Shown here piece by piece: positions 43,268 to 52,806 of a stretch of DNA of 64,000 nt (positions are counted from its first letter, which is position 1; each line of letters begins with the position of its first letter). The notes beneath the pieces are model-generated. The model saw nothing but the letters and a program-made list of their open reading frames with translations. It made no database searches and was not told where the DNA came from. The position numbers were made by a program, and so were the translations under genes. Source of the stretch: Burkholderia sp. SRS-W-2-2016 (GTDB lineage: Bacteria > Pseudomonadota > Gammaproteobacteria > Burkholderiales > Burkholderiaceae). The stretch lies in contig NZ_MSDV01000036.1 in the NCBI RefSeq assembly GCF_001931485.1, positions 1-64,000 of the forward strand, written 5' to 3'.

Positions 43268-43870
43268 CAATGCATTGCTGAAATTTATTTCCATCTTGTA
43301 TTAAAACGACATAGCGCTGCGCCACAATCAAAAGAAGAATTAATCGCGAGTGGAGAGTCCGCGCAGCCATGCTTGCGGATGCGACGGAAGCGTTATGGCA
43401 GCGGACGTGGGATGAGAAGGGCCGGGTTTCGATCCCGGCTCTCGCTGAGAGCGCGAGGAAGGGACGCTGCGATGCGTCGCTGACCGGTGCCAGAGCGTGC
43501 AGTGGGATGGGAGTGTGGCGGCCGCAGTGAAGCGACGCTCATCGCGCCGCTGGTGCGGGCGTGCTAATGATCGCTGTCGGCCGGAACGAACAGCCGAGCC
43601 ATTTAATCTGGAGAACTATATATCGGACGGGGACGTACTCCGATTCGCTCGGGCTGTGCGACGGCGCCGCCCCTCCTCCGGCACGGACACCGCATCGCCA
43701 GGATGCGGCGCGAGCACTGCTTGCCGGATCGATGGCCCGGAACCCGCGCAAACTCACAACGCCGCAAGCACTGCGGGCAAGCTACGGAGAGATCCGCCAC
43801 GCACAAGGCGACAGCCAGAGGGAATCAACGAGAAGGATAAAAACGCGGGAAGATCGCGAACGCGCCCGGA

Positions 43871-43906
43871 AAAACAAAAACCCCGCAGAGCCTAGACTCT
43901 GCGGGG
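43871..43906 (-). terminator. Rho-independent terminator of tRNA-Ser
   Basis: On the minus strand CCCCGCAGAG/CTCTGCGGGG with a 6-nt loop is followed by TTTTTGTTTT. It lies just downstream of tRNA-Ser. Confidence 0.9.
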
Positions 43907-43922
43907 TTCTCTCTACCACTTC

Positions 43923-44016
43923 TGGCGGAGACGGAGGGATTCGAACCCTCGATCCAGGTTTTGGCCCAGATGCTCCCTTAGCAGGGGAGTGCCTTCGACC
44001 TCTCGGCCACGTCTCC
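43923..44016 (-). tRNA. tRNA-Ser (GCU)
   Basis: This is a complete 94-nt class II tRNA on the minus strand with encoded CCA. The acceptor stem is GGAGACG/CGTCTCC, the anticodon is GCT within CCTGCTAAGG, the long variable arm is typical for Ser, and the T arm is GAGGGTTCGAATCCCTC. Confidence 0.96.
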
Positions 44017-44165
44017 CAAACTTTCTTTCGCACAGGGAGTCAGTGCGAAGAAGCCAAGATAATAGCGGGCGAAGCCGATAAGGTCAATGTCTGACGAACA
44101 TTTTTTGTGCCAATTCTGCGCTGGCGACGCAAATAGTTCATCGGCCGTTCACACGCGCGCCGCAA

Positions 44166-44199
44166 AACAAACGGGGCGCCCCAGGGCGCCCCGTTTTTC
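44166..44199 (-). terminator. Terminator of lysC
   Basis: A 10-bp GC-rich stem ACGGGGCGCC/GGCGCCCCGT with a 4-nt loop is followed on the minus strand by TTGTTTTG, and on the plus strand by TTTTT. It lies about 30 bp after the lysC stop. Confidence 0.85.
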
Positions 44200-44230
44200 T
44201 GCCACTTATTGCGGCAACTTATCCGGCAAA

Positions 44231-45481
44231 TTAGGCCTGATCGAGTTCGAACGCCTTATGCAGCGCGCGCACGGCGAGCTCCATGTACTTCTCGTCGATC
44301 AGCACCGAAATCTTGATTTCGGAGGTCGAGATCATCTGGATGTTGATGCCCTCTTCCGACAGCGTGCGGAACATCTTGCTCGCGATGCCGACGTGCGAGC
44401 GCATACCGACGCCGACCACCGACACCTTCGACACCTTCGGATCGCCCAGCACCTGTTCGGCCTGCACGTGGCCCTTCACCGTGCCGGTGAGGATTTCCAT
44501 CGCGCGCGTGTAGTCGCCGCGGCCGACCGTGAACGTGAACGCCGTCTTGCCCTCGACGCTCTGGTTCTGGATGATCATGTCGACGTCGATATTCGCGTCC
44601 GCCACCGGGCCGAGGATCTGATACGCGATGCCCGGCTTGTCCGGCACACCCATCACGGCGATACGAGCTTCGTCGCGCTGGAACGCGATGCCCGAGATGA
44701 CTGCTTTTTCCATGGTCTCGTCTTCTTCAAAAGTAATCAGGGTGCCCGACTTCATTTCTTCTTCGAGCGACATCAGCGGATCGGTCAGACTCGACAGCAC
44801 GCGCGTCTTCACCTGATATTTGCCGGCGAATTCCACCGAGCGGATCTGCAGCACCTTCGAACCCAGGCTGGCCATTTCCAGCATTTCTTCGAACGTCACG
44901 CGATCGAGCCGGCGCGCCTCTTCGACCACCCGCGGGTCGGTCGTGTAGACACCGTCGACGTCCGTATAGATCAGGCACTCGTCGGCCTTCAGCGCGGCCG
45001 CGACCGCGACCGCCGACGTATCCGAGCCGCCGCGGCCGAGCGTCGTGATGTTGCCGTCCGGGTCGATGCCCTGGAAGCCGGTGATCACGACCACCTTGCC
45101 GGCGTCGAGGTCGCGCAGCACGCGCTCGCCGTCGATTTCGCTGATACGCGCCTTGGTGTACGCGCTATCCGTTTTGACCGGCACCTGCCAGCCTGCATAG
45201 CTGACCGCGTCGACGCCGGCTTCCTGCAGCGCGATCGCGAGCAGACCCGAGCTGACCTGCTCGCCGGTCGCGGCGATCATGTCGAGTTCGCGCGGGCTTG
45301 CCTGGGTCGTGATTTCTTTCGCGAGGCCGAGCAGGCGATTGGTTTCGCCGGACATTGCCGACGGCACGACGACCATCTTGTGGCCAGCCTTGTGCCATTT
45401 CGCGACGCGCCTTGCGACGTTCTTGATGCGCTCGACCGAGCCCATCGAGGTGCCGCCGTATTTGTGTACGATGAGTGCCAT
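44231..45481 (-). CDS. lysC: Aspartate kinase (lysine-sensitive type)
   Basis: This 416-aa enzyme phosphorylates aspartate, the first step toward lysine, threonine, methionine and diaminopimelate. The kinase domain starts MALIVHKYGGTSMGS (KYGGTS motif) and shows GFQGIDPDGNITTLGRGGSDTSAVA in the middle. Two ACT domains follow (about 265-416) and carry allosteric control by end-product amino acids. The start at 45481 fits the conserved N-terminus. It is 416 bp downstream of tilS on the same strand and so probably has its own promoter. Confidence 0.96.
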   Translation of the reverse strand: MALIVHKYGGTSMGSVERIKNVARRVAKWHKAGHKMVVVPSAMSGETNRLLGLAKEITTQASPRELDMIAATGEQVSSGLLAIALQEAGVDAVSYAGWQVPVKTDSAYTKARISEIDGERVLRDLDAGKVVVITGFQGIDPDGNITTLGRGGSDTSAVAVAAALKADECLIYTDVDGVYTTDPRVVEEARRLDRVTFEEMLEMASLGSKVLQIRSVEFAGKYQVKTRVLSSLTDPLMSLEEEMKSGTLITFEEDETMEKAVISGIAFQRDEARIAVMGVPDKPGIAYQILGPVADANIDVDMIIQNQSVEGKTAFTFTVGRGDYTRAMEILTGTVKGHVQAEQVLGDPKVSKVSVVGVGMRSHVGIASKMFRTLSEEGINIQMISTSEIKISVLIDEKYMELAVRALHKAFELDQA

Positions 45482-45897
45482 TGTCGTTCTGAACTGAAGG
45501 AGAAACCGCGCTGGCGCGCTGAAGAAAACCGCACAGGGAGCACAGGGGCGCAACGTCTCGTGAACGGCGGCGAAGTGTGTGGCGGCGTAAATGCAGCGCG
45601 CGTGCAGCACGCGCGGATTTGCCCGGGATGAGATCGCTTGATGGCAGGTCGGAATTCAACGGCAACGACGGATCACGCTCGCAAACCGGCATCACGACCG
45701 AGTGCGGCAAAAGCGATGACGAAATCGGGTCGGGCAAACGAGCTAAAGTACCTGATTAGGCGAAAAAAGACAAGTCGCGGCGAGCGTTCAATTGCGTCAA
45801 ATCGGGCTGGCAAAGGCCAGTTTTTCCGCTGATTTGTGCCCTATTTCGTGATTTCTGTACTTGCGGGCAGGTGCTGCCCGACTGTCCGACCGGCCGG
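45482..45897. other. Leader and intergenic region upstream of lysC
   Basis: These 416 bp separate tilS from lysC, both on minus. I see no protein gene, no convincing lysine riboswitch fold and no clear terminator. The middle (about 45750-45860) is AT-richer and is the likely promoter zone of lysC. Confidence 0.4.
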
Positions 45898-47373
45898 TCA
45901 GGCGATCAGCAGGTCTTCGCGCCAGACGATCCTCACGCAAGCGTCACCGCTCGACGCCGACTCGGGCACGCTCGCACGATTCACGCCGATCAGCGGAACG
46001 AACAGCAACGCGTCGCCGGCATAGAGCAACGGCACGTCGCGCTTCCATGCGGGAATCGCGCGCTCCTGGAACAGATTCTTCAACGTGCGGCTCGGCGCAT
46101 TTGGCGAAGCGGTTCGCATCCGTTCGCCGCCGCGGCGCGCGCGCGCGGTGAGCGGCGCGCGTTGCAGCACGCTGAGCGGGATCAGGTCGGCCGCCTCAGC
46201 CACGGCTGCCGGCTGCGTCGCATCGTTCACACCACCCGCTTGCATCACCTCGAACACGAACGTGCCGCGCCACTGCGGCAAACGCCACACCGCTTCGCCC
46301 CGCCACACGAGCTCGCTGATTTCGCGTTCGACGAGCGCGGTTTCGTCGGCGGGCTCGCTGCTGTCGCCGGCCTCCCAATAGATCAGCCCGCGATAGCTGC
46401 GCAGCGCGTGTCCCGCATGATCGATGCGCAGGCGATGACCGTCCTGCCCCGCGCCGACCTCGCGCAACTGCCGCAGCGCGTCGGCGACACGCGCGCTCGA
46501 TGCCGCGACGAAACCCAGCGTGCGCATCCAGTAACGCAGCAGGTTCAGCGCGCGATCGTCGTCGAGTGCGAGCAATGCCGATGCGTCGAGCGCTCGGCCT
46601 TCATCGCGCGCCGCGTCGTGCAGATCGGCGCGCGCGAGCGTGTCGAGCAGACGCTGCGCCGACGCCGCATGCGCGGCAGTGCGCGCGAGCGCGTCGCGAA
46701 AACCGGGAAAGTGCACCGCGAGCGCCGGCATCACCTGATGGCGCAGCGCATTGCGCGCATAGCGGGTGTCCGCGTTCGACTCGTCGTCGATCCAGTGCAA
46801 CTGCCGCGCGCTCGCATAGTGATCCAGTTGCGCGCGCAACAGATGCAGCAGCGGCCGCACCCGGGTCGCCGACGCGCCGGCGGCGAGAAACTCCGGCGCC
46901 ATCGCCGCCAGCCCCGCCAGTCCCGCGCCGCGCAACAACTGCAGCAGCACGGTCTCGGCCTGATCGTCCGCGTGCTGCGCGAGCCACAGCGTGCGAATGC
47001 CGTGCGCGTCGCACATCGCATCGAGCGCGCGATAACGCGCGTCGCGCGCGGCCGCCTCGACACTCACGCCGCTCGCGCGCGCCACTTCCACGCGCCGTGC
47101 GTCGAACGCGACGCCGCGCTCGCGCGCGAACGCGTCGCAATGCGCGAGCCACGCATCGGCATGCGGACTCAAACCGTGATGCACATGCAGCGCGACCACG
47201 CGCGCGGAACCCGCGACGCGCACCGCCGCATCGAGCAGCACGCTCGAATCGACGCCGCCGCTGAACGCGATCGCGATCCGCGCGTGCGGAGCGCGTGCGT
47301 CGAGCGCGGATAGCGCAACGCCGAGCGCCTCGAAAACGAGGCGCTCGGCGGACGAGTCGGCGGTGGAGGTCAC
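45898..47373 (-). CDS. tilS: tRNA(Ile)-lysidine synthetase
   Basis: This 491-aa ATP-dependent enzyme attaches lysine to C34 of the CAU tRNA-Ile, changing its codon reading. The PP-loop motif AFSGGVDSSVLLD begins at about residue 35, and the HH/LWLAQHADDQAETVLLQLLRGAG region follows. The C-terminal TilS domains (about 300-490) contain RSYRGLIYW and RTLKNLFQERAIP. The start is GTG with a weak ribosome site. It begins 55 bp after accA and is part of the cysS-to-tilS gene train on the minus strand. Confidence 0.95.
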   Translation of the reverse strand: MTSTADSSAERLVFEALGVALSALDARAPHARIAIAFSGGVDSSVLLDAAVRVAGSARVVALHVHHGLSPHADAWLAHCDAFARERGVAFDARRVEVARASGVSVEAAARDARYRALDAMCDAHGIRTLWLAQHADDQAETVLLQLLRGAGLAGLAAMAPEFLAAGASATRVRPLLHLLRAQLDHYASARQLHWIDDESNADTRYARNALRHQVMPALAVHFPGFRDALARTAAHAASAQRLLDTLARADLHDAARDEGRALDASALLALDDDRALNLLRYWMRTLGFVAASSARVADALRQLREVGAGQDGHRLRIDHAGHALRSYRGLIYWEAGDSSEPADETALVEREISELVWRGEAVWRLPQWRGTFVFEVMQAGGVNDATQPAAVAEAADLIPLSVLQRAPLTARARRGGERMRTASPNAPSRTLKNLFQERAIPAWKRDVPLLYAGDALLFVPLIGVNRASVPESASSGDACVRIVWREDLLIA

Positions 47374-47428
47374 GGGTTTAGCGCGGCAAGCGCTGGTGGA
47401 CCAAAGAGACAGGCCAACGCGCGCGGGC

Positions 47429-48400
47429 TTATGCGCCCGGCGTCGTTTCCTTGAATTTGCCGTACGCCATCAGCCGTTCGAAACGGCGTTCGCGCAGGTC
47501 GTTGGTGCCCATGCCCTGGAACTGGCGCAGCGAATCGGCGAGCGCGCGACGCAGCATCGCGGCCATACCCTTCGGATCGCGGTGCGCGCCGCCGAGCGGC
47601 TCGTTGACGATCTTGTCGATCAGACCGAGCGCCTTCAGGCGATGCGCGGTCAGGCCAAGCGCTTCCGCCGCTTCCGGCGCCTTCGCGGCGCTCTTCCACA
47701 GAATCGACGCGCAGCCTTCCGGCGAGATCACCGAATAGGTCGAGAACTGCAGCATCAGCACGGTGTCGGCCACCGCGATCGCGAGCGCGCCGCCCGAACC
47801 GCCTTCGCCGATGATCGTCGCGATCAGCGGCGTCTTCAGTTCGGCCATCACGTACAGATTGCGGCCGATCGCCTCCGACTGGCCGCGCTCTTCCGCGCCG
47901 ATGCCGGGATACGCGCCCGGCGTGTCGATGAACGTGAAGATCGGCAGACCGAACTTCTCGGCCAGACGCATCAGGCGCTCGGCCTTGCGATAGCCTTCCG
48001 GACGCGGCATGCCGAAGTTGCGCATCGCGCGCTCCTTGGTGTCGCGGCCCTTCTGATGGCCGATCACCATGCACGCCTGGCCGTTAAAACGCGCGAGGCC
48101 GCCGACGATCGACTGGTCGTCCGCGAAGCTGCGGTCGCCATGCAATTCGTGGAAATCGGTGAACAGCTCGTTCACGTAGTCGAACGTGTACGGACGCTGC
48201 GGATGACGGGCGATTTGCGAAACCTGCCACGGTGAGAGGTTCGCGTACAGATCTTTGGTGAGCTGCTGGCTCTTCTTCGACAGCCGCTCGATTTCTTCCG
48301 AAATATCGACGGCCGAATCGTCCTGCACGAAGCGCAATTCTTCGATCTTCGCTTCGAGTTCAGCGATCGGCTGTTCGAAATCCAGAAACGTGGTCTTCAT
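47429..48400 (-). CDS. accA: Acetyl-CoA carboxylase carboxyltransferase subunit alpha
   Basis: This 323-aa subunit makes malonyl-CoA from acetyl-CoA together with AccD. The N-terminus MKTTFLDFEQPIAELEAKIE is family-typical, followed by RHPQRPYTFDYV, the crotonase-like core (ATIIGEGGSGGALAIAVAD) and SVISPEGCASILWK. Its length matches other AccA proteins. It provides malonyl-CoA, which the PKS in this window would also use, but there is no specific link. Confidence 0.97.
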   Translation of the reverse strand: MKTTFLDFEQPIAELEAKIEELRFVQDDSAVDISEEIERLSKKSQQLTKDLYANLSPWQVSQIARHPQRPYTFDYVNELFTDFHELHGDRSFADDQSIVGGLARFNGQACMVIGHQKGRDTKERAMRNFGMPRPEGYRKAERLMRLAEKFGLPIFTFIDTPGAYPGIGAEERGQSEAIGRNLYVMAELKTPLIATIIGEGGSGGALAIAVADTVLMLQFSTYSVISPEGCASILWKSAAKAPEAAEALGLTAHRLKALGLIDKIVNEPLGGAHRDPKGMAAMLRRALADSLRQFQGMGTNDLRERRFERLMAYGKFKETTPGA

Positions 48401-48527
48401 TGGTTGTAATCCTTGGACTTACCGGGCAGCGCGTATTCTAACCGCGCGCGCCGATGTCAAAACCTTTTCTCAACTATCAACCATAAACAAACGATAGTTT
48501 TTCGAAACGGCCTCGTTTTCCTGTTCT

Positions 48528-49664
48528 TCAGTAGTCGCCCGGCAACGGATCGAGACTACGCCACATATACCAGGTCGCGACGGTGCGCCACGGCTCCCAG
48601 TTTGCCGCGACCTCGCGCGCTTCACTGCGCGTGACGGGTTCGCCGCTGAAATAGTTGACGCTGATCGCGCGGATCAGGCCGAGGTCGTCGAGCGGCAGCA
48701 CATCCGGACGCGACAGATTGAAGATCAGGAACATCTCCGCGGTCCAGCGGCCGATGCCGCGAATCTGCGTGAGTTCGGCGATCACCGCCTCGTCGTCCAT
48801 CGACGTCCACTTGCCGACGTGCAACGCGCCCGACACGAAATGGCGCGCGAGATCGAGCACGTATTCGGCCTTACGTTTGGACAGACCGCAGGCGGTCAGC
48901 TTCTCGAGACCGAGCTTGATGAACTGCTGCGGCACCAGCTTCGGACACGCGGCTTCGACCCGCGCCCACACCGCCTGCGCGGAGGCGACCGAAATCTGCT
49001 GACCGACCACCGAGCGCGCGAGCGTGACGAACGGGTCGCCGCGGCTCAGCAGATGCACGGGGCCGAATTTCGGAATCAGTTTCTTCAGAATACGATCGCG
49101 CTTGACGAGGTCCGCGCATGCCTTGTCCCAGTACGCGGGACGCGTGACTTCCGGCGCGAGACCGCCGATCTGCACCGGCACCGCGACTTCGCTCGCGAGC
49201 GCGCTGGCGCCGGCCGCTTCACCGCTCGCGCTGGCCGCGCTCGCCGCGGTGGCCGACACGCGCGTCTTGCGCACGACCTCGCCCGCGTTGGTGTCGCGCG
49301 CGAGTTCCTGGACTTCGCCGGCCAGTTCGCTCGCGAGTTTCACCGCGGGTTTGGCCGCGGGTTTGGGAGGCGTGGCGCCATTGCTCTTGCCCGCCACCGC
49401 GCTCGTCGCGGACTTCGCGCGCTTCGTGGTGGGCGCGTGCGCGGCGTCGCCGCCCGCGCCGTTCAGCGAGCGTTTGGCCGCGCTTTTCTTCGCCGCGGCG
49501 GCACCGGCTTTCGCCGCCCCACCCGCTTTCGACGACGCTTTCTCTACCGCGCTGCCCGCGCGAGTCGACGCACGCGTCGACTTAGCCGCGGCAGCCGACG
49601 CTGCGGCTGCCGCACTGGTTTGAGACGTCGCGCGTTTAGCCGGCGTCTTCGTGGCCGTTGCCAT
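48528..49664 (-). CDS. DNA-3-methyladenine glycosylase (AlkA family) with histone-like N-terminal tail
   Basis: This 378-aa base-excision repair enzyme removes alkylated purines. The catalytic part (about 175-378) has the HhH motif LTQIRGIGRWTAEMFLIF and the catalytic Asp in LPLDDLGL. Residues 1-165 or so are low complexity, very rich in Ala, Lys, Ser and Thr (AAAAASAAAAKS, KRAKSATSA), like a histone H1 or AlgP tail, and probably bind DNA non-specifically. The start ATG at 49664 fits; a shorter start would remove the tail. It lies 47 bp after cysS and 127 bp before accA. Confidence 0.92.
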   Translation of the reverse strand: MATATKTPAKRATSQTSAAAAASAAAAKSTRASTRAGSAVEKASSKAGGAAKAGAAAAKKSAAKRSLNGAGGDAAHAPTTKRAKSATSAVAGKSNGATPPKPAAKPAVKLASELAGEVQELARDTNAGEVVRKTRVSATAASAASASGEAAGASALASEVAVPVQIGGLAPEVTRPAYWDKACADLVKRDRILKKLIPKFGPVHLLSRGDPFVTLARSVVGQQISVASAQAVWARVEAACPKLVPQQFIKLGLEKLTACGLSKRKAEYVLDLARHFVSGALHVGKWTSMDDEAVIAELTQIRGIGRWTAEMFLIFNLSRPDVLPLDDLGLIRAISVNYFSGEPVTRSEAREVAANWEPWRTVATWYMWRSLDPLPGDY

Positions 49665-49711
49665 CCTGCCTCCTGCCTGGCGAGTCGATCAGAGGGAAGT
49701 ACGAGGTGCGC

Positions 49712-51109
49712 TCACACGCGCCGCCACTCGGTCAACCCGCCGGGTTTGTCTTCGAGGGCAACACCGGCTTCGAGCAATTCGGCCCGGATCCGGTCTGCTG
49801 CCGCATAGTCCTTTGCCTGTTTGGCGGCGACGCGCGCGGCGATCTTCACTTCGATCGCGGCGGCATCCAGCGCGCCTTCGGCTGCAGCACCCGCCGCCTG
49901 CTGCAGGTATGCACGCGGCTCGCGTCCAAGCAGCCCGAGCACCGCGCCAAGCGCGCGCAATTGACGGGCCAGCGCGGGGTCGCGCGTGCGGTTCACTTCG
50001 GTGGCCAGTTCGAACAGCACCGACACGGCCGCTGGCGTATTGAAGTCGTCGTTCATCGCCGCCTGGAAACGCTGCGCGTACGCTTCGTTCCAGTCGAGCT
50101 CGCTCGTATCCGGCGTCACGTCTTTCAACGCCGTGTACAAACGCGTCAGTGCGTTGCGCGCGTCGTCGATATGCACGTCGCTGTAATTCAGCGGCGAACG
50201 GTAATGCGCGCGCGCGATGAAGAAACGCACGACCTCCGCATCGTACTGCGCGAGCACTTCGCGAATCGTGAAAAAATTATTCAACGACTTCGACATCTTT
50301 TCGTTGTCGATCTGCACGTAGCCGTTGTGCATCCAGTAATTCACGAAGGTCTGACCGGTCGCGGCCTCGCTCTGCGCGATCTCGTTTTCATGGTGCGGAA
50401 ACTGCAGGTCCTGGCCGCCGCCATGAATGTCGAACTGCTCGCCGAGCAGCGTGCAGCCCATCGCCGAGCACTCGATATGCCATCCCGGACGCCCGCGCCC
50501 GTACTTCGAATCCCAACCGGTGTCAGCGGGTTCCTCCGGTTTGGCCTGCTTCCACAACACGAAGTCGAGCGGGTCCTGCTTCGCGTCGTTGGCCGCGACG
50601 CGCTCGCCCGCGCGCAGGTCTTCGAGCGACTTGCCCGAGAGCTTGCCGTAGCCGGCGAACTTGCGCACCGCGTAGTTGACGTCGCCGTCGCTCGCCTGAT
50701 ACGCGTAGCCGTTGTTCTCGAGTGCCTCGATCATGCCGAGCATCTGCGGAATGAAGTCGGTCGCGCGCGGCTCGATGTCCGGACGCGCGATGCCGAGCGC
50801 GTCCGCGTCTTCATGCAACGCGGCGATGAAGCGATCGGTCAGCGACTTGATGGTCTCGCCGTTCTCGACCGCGCGACGGATGATCTTGTCGTCGATGTCG
50901 GTAATGTTGCGCACGTAGGTCACGTTGTAGCCGAGCGTGCGCAACCAGCGCTGCACGATGTCGAACACGACCATCACCCGCGCGTGGCCAACGTGACAAT
51001 AGTCGTACACGGTCATCCCGCAGACGTACATTCGTACGACGCCTTCCTGCAGCGGCACGAAAGTTTGCTTGTCACGCGCGAGCGTGTTGTAGATGCGCAG
51101 AGATTCCAT
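49712..51109 (-). CDS. cysS: Cysteinyl-tRNA synthetase
   Basis: This 465-aa class I synthetase charges tRNA-Cys. The protein starts MESLRIYNTLARDKQTFVPL, the signature is HVGHARV for HIGH, KMSKSLNN for KMSKS, and zinc ligands include MYVCGMTVYD and the WHIECSAM stretch. The gene is divergent from the TPR-protein gene, with about 250 bp between the two starts. Confidence 0.97.
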   Translation of the reverse strand: MESLRIYNTLARDKQTFVPLQEGVVRMYVCGMTVYDYCHVGHARVMVVFDIVQRWLRTLGYNVTYVRNITDIDDKIIRRAVENGETIKSLTDRFIAALHEDADALGIARPDIEPRATDFIPQMLGMIEALENNGYAYQASDGDVNYAVRKFAGYGKLSGKSLEDLRAGERVAANDAKQDPLDFVLWKQAKPEEPADTGWDSKYGRGRPGWHIECSAMGCTLLGEQFDIHGGGQDLQFPHHENEIAQSEAATGQTFVNYWMHNGYVQIDNEKMSKSLNNFFTIREVLAQYDAEVVRFFIARAHYRSPLNYSDVHIDDARNALTRLYTALKDVTPDTSELDWNEAYAQRFQAAMNDDFNTPAAVSVLFELATEVNRTRDPALARQLRALGAVLGLLGREPRAYLQQAAGAAAEGALDAAAIEVKIAARVAAKQAKDYAAADRIRAELLEAGVALEDKPGGLTEWRRV

Positions 51110-51357
51110 AGAGAACGGTGCGTGGGCCCAAAGAAGTCCGCATTGTGCTTCATGCGCGCCGCGACCCGCGACGAACAGAACAGCGGGTGCGTCGCCGACA
51201 GCTGAAACCGGCGCACCTCGTGCGGCGATCAGGCTGCAGACGAAACGGCGAACCAGGCGGAGACGGCCACGAGTGGCGAAAAGACAGTCGGCGGTTCGAC
51301 GGAACGCGCAGACCTTTTGTTAGAATGGCTCGGAGTATAACACCCAGACCTAAGCCT

Positions 51358-52176
51358 ATGAAACACTCCAGCGGCCGCGCACGCAGCGCTGCGACCCTCG
51401 CCGCGACTGCGCCTGAAGGCCTCGTTGGCGGCCTCGTTGGAAGCCGTCTCGGCGGCGTTGTTTTCGAAGCGGCGCGCACTTTCGCGTGGCGTGTCACCGT
51501 GGCCGCCGCGCTGGCCGTGGTACCGGTCGCCGGCGCTTATGCGCAGAAGGCCGCGGTGATGCCGCAAGGCCCGGCGGTGCGCGATAACACTCCCGAAGTC
51601 GACGCGTCGATCGCGCAGAGAAACTGGCAGGCCGCGCTGACCCAGCTCGATGCGCGCATCGCGTCGAACCCGCACGACGCCCAAGCCAAATTCAAGCGCG
51701 GCACCGTGCTCGCTCACCTCGGCCGTGACGACGAAGCGATCGCCGCGTTCACCGAACTCACGCAGCTCTACCCCGAGTTGCCCGAACCGTACAACAACCT
51801 CGCGACGCTGTATGCAAAGCATGGCCGCCTGACCGACGCGCGCGCCGCGCTCGAAACCGCGTTGCAGGTCAACCCGAACTACGGCCTCGCATACGAGAAC
51901 CTCGGCGACGTCTATCTGCGCATGGCCAATGAAGCGTATCGGCGCGCGCAAGGCACGGGTAAAGCGAGCGCGACGACCACCCAGCGTCTCGCGGATATCC
52001 AGAAGATCGTTTCGCCGGCGCCCGCGCGCAAAGCCGCGCAACCGGCCGCCGTGCAACCCGGCGAGACCAGCGCGCGCGGCACCACGTCTTCGACGCTGCC
52101 GGAAACCCCGAGCTTCCAGTTCGGCGGCGCCAACGGCTCGCTGGCGATGCCGCCGTACGTCGCGCCGTCGCGCTAA
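51358..52176 (+). CDS. Periplasmic or secreted TPR-repeat protein
   Basis: This protein has about 272 aa and a long N-terminal signal sequence (MKHSSG to AGAYAQK). At least three tetratricopeptide repeats lie between residues 80 and 190 (AKFKRGTVLAHLGRDDEAIAAF; PYNNLATLYAKHGRLTDARAAL; AYENLGDVYLRMANEAYRRAQ). The C-terminal tail is Ala/Pro/Ser-rich. TPR proteins are scaffolds; the partner here is unknown. The ATG at 51358 was preferred to one at 51325 because TAGAAT just ahead (51321-51326) may be the -10 box. It precedes ppiA by 48 bp, so a folding or envelope role is plausible. Confidence 0.85.
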   Translation: MKHSSGRARSAATLAATAPEGLVGGLVGSRLGGVVFEAARTFAWRVTVAAALAVVPVAGAYAQKAAVMPQGPAVRDNTPEVDASIAQRNWQAALTQLDARIASNPHDAQAKFKRGTVLAHLGRDDEAIAAFTELTQLYPELPEPYNNLATLYAKHGRLTDARAALETALQVNPNYGLAYENLGDVYLRMANEAYRRAQGTGKASATTTQRLADIQKIVSPAPARKAAQPAAVQPGETSARGTTSSTLPETPSFQFGGANGSLAMPPYVAPSR

Positions 52177-52224
52177 CGCTGCGCCACACTGCCCACCGCA
52201 GATTTTTCCACCCCGAGGATCTTC

Positions 52225-52806
52225 ATGAAATGGTTGATGTTGGCGCTCGGCAGCGCCGCCCTGATCGCAACCGCGCCGGCTTTTGCGCAGGCCGGCTCGC
52301 AGGCTGCTCATCCGCAGGTGCTGCTCAAGACGTCCGAAGGTGACATTCGCGTCGAGCTTTATCCCGAGAAAGCGCCAAAAACTGTCGCGAACTTCCTCGA
52401 CTACGTGAAGGCCGGACAGTACAGCGGTACGATCTTTCATCGGGTGATTCCGGGCTTCATGATTCAGGGCGGCGGCTATACGCAGAGCTTCGCCGAGAAG
52501 CCGACGCGCGCGCCGATTCCGCTCGAGAGCCGTAGTGGTCTGAAGAACACCGCGGGCACGATCGCGATGGCCCGCACCAGCGATCCGGATTCGGCCACCG
52601 CGCAGTTCTTCATCAACACCGTCGACAACGCCAATCTCGACTATCCGAAGCCCGACGGCAACGGCTACGCGGTGTTCGGCAAAGTGACGAGCGGCATGGA
52701 CGTCGTCAAGCGTATCGAGGCGACCCCGACCACCGTGCGCGGCGCGATGAGCGATGTGCCGCAAAAGCCGATCGTGATCCAGTCGGCGACGGTGGTGAGC
52801 AAGTAA
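52225..52806 (+). CDS. ppiA: Periplasmic peptidyl-prolyl cis-trans isomerase, cyclophilin type
   Basis: This 193-aa cyclophilin has a signal peptide (MKWLMLALGSAALIATAPAF, ending FAQA), so it acts in the periplasm on prolyl bonds of exported proteins. Active-site motifs are FHRVIPGFMIQGGG, and TIAMARTSDPDSATAQFFIN. GAGGATCTTC precedes the ATG. It lies between a TPR protein gene and the cytoplasmic cyclophilin gene. Confidence 0.94.
   Translation: MKWLMLALGSAALIATAPAFAQAGSQAAHPQVLLKTSEGDIRVELYPEKAPKTVANFLDYVKAGQYSGTIFHRVIPGFMIQGGGYTQSFAEKPTRAPIPLESRSGLKNTAGTIAMARTSDPDSATAQFFINTVDNANLDYPKPDGNGYAVFGKVTSGMDVVKRIEATPTTVRGAMSDVPQKPIVIQSATVVSK

Larger units (their letters stand above)
42865..43922. 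other. Long non-coding region upstream of the regulator gene
   Basis: About 1,060 bp lie between the regulator and tRNA-Ser without a supportable gene. The part at 42900-43340 is AT-rich and holds a 10-bp inverted repeat and a 12-bp direct repeat 100 bp apart. The part at 43350-43870 is GC-rich, with short open frames that show no family features and no ribosome sites. It may contain decayed sequence. The terminator of tRNA-Ser lies at its right end. Confidence 0.5.

Noticed and set aside
43421..43439. Hairpin GCCGGG-TTTCGAT-CCCGGC resembling a tRNA T arm.
   Set aside because: No acceptor stem, anticodon arm or CCA can be built around it. It could be a tRNA remnant but that cannot be shown.
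43265..43483. 72-codon frame in the AT-rich upstream region of the regulator.
   Set aside because: TTG start without a ribosome site; composition switches from AT-rich to Arg-rich GC sequence midway, so it is not a credible gene.
43561..44094. 177-codon open frame on the plus strand upstream of lysC.
   Set aside because: It runs straight through tRNA-Ser and its terminator and has no ribosome site or family features.
45482..45897. Possible lysine riboswitch upstream of lysC.
   Set aside because: The characteristic multi-helix core could not be recognised by eye, and the element is not typical of this group. A covariance-model scan of the 416 bp would settle it.
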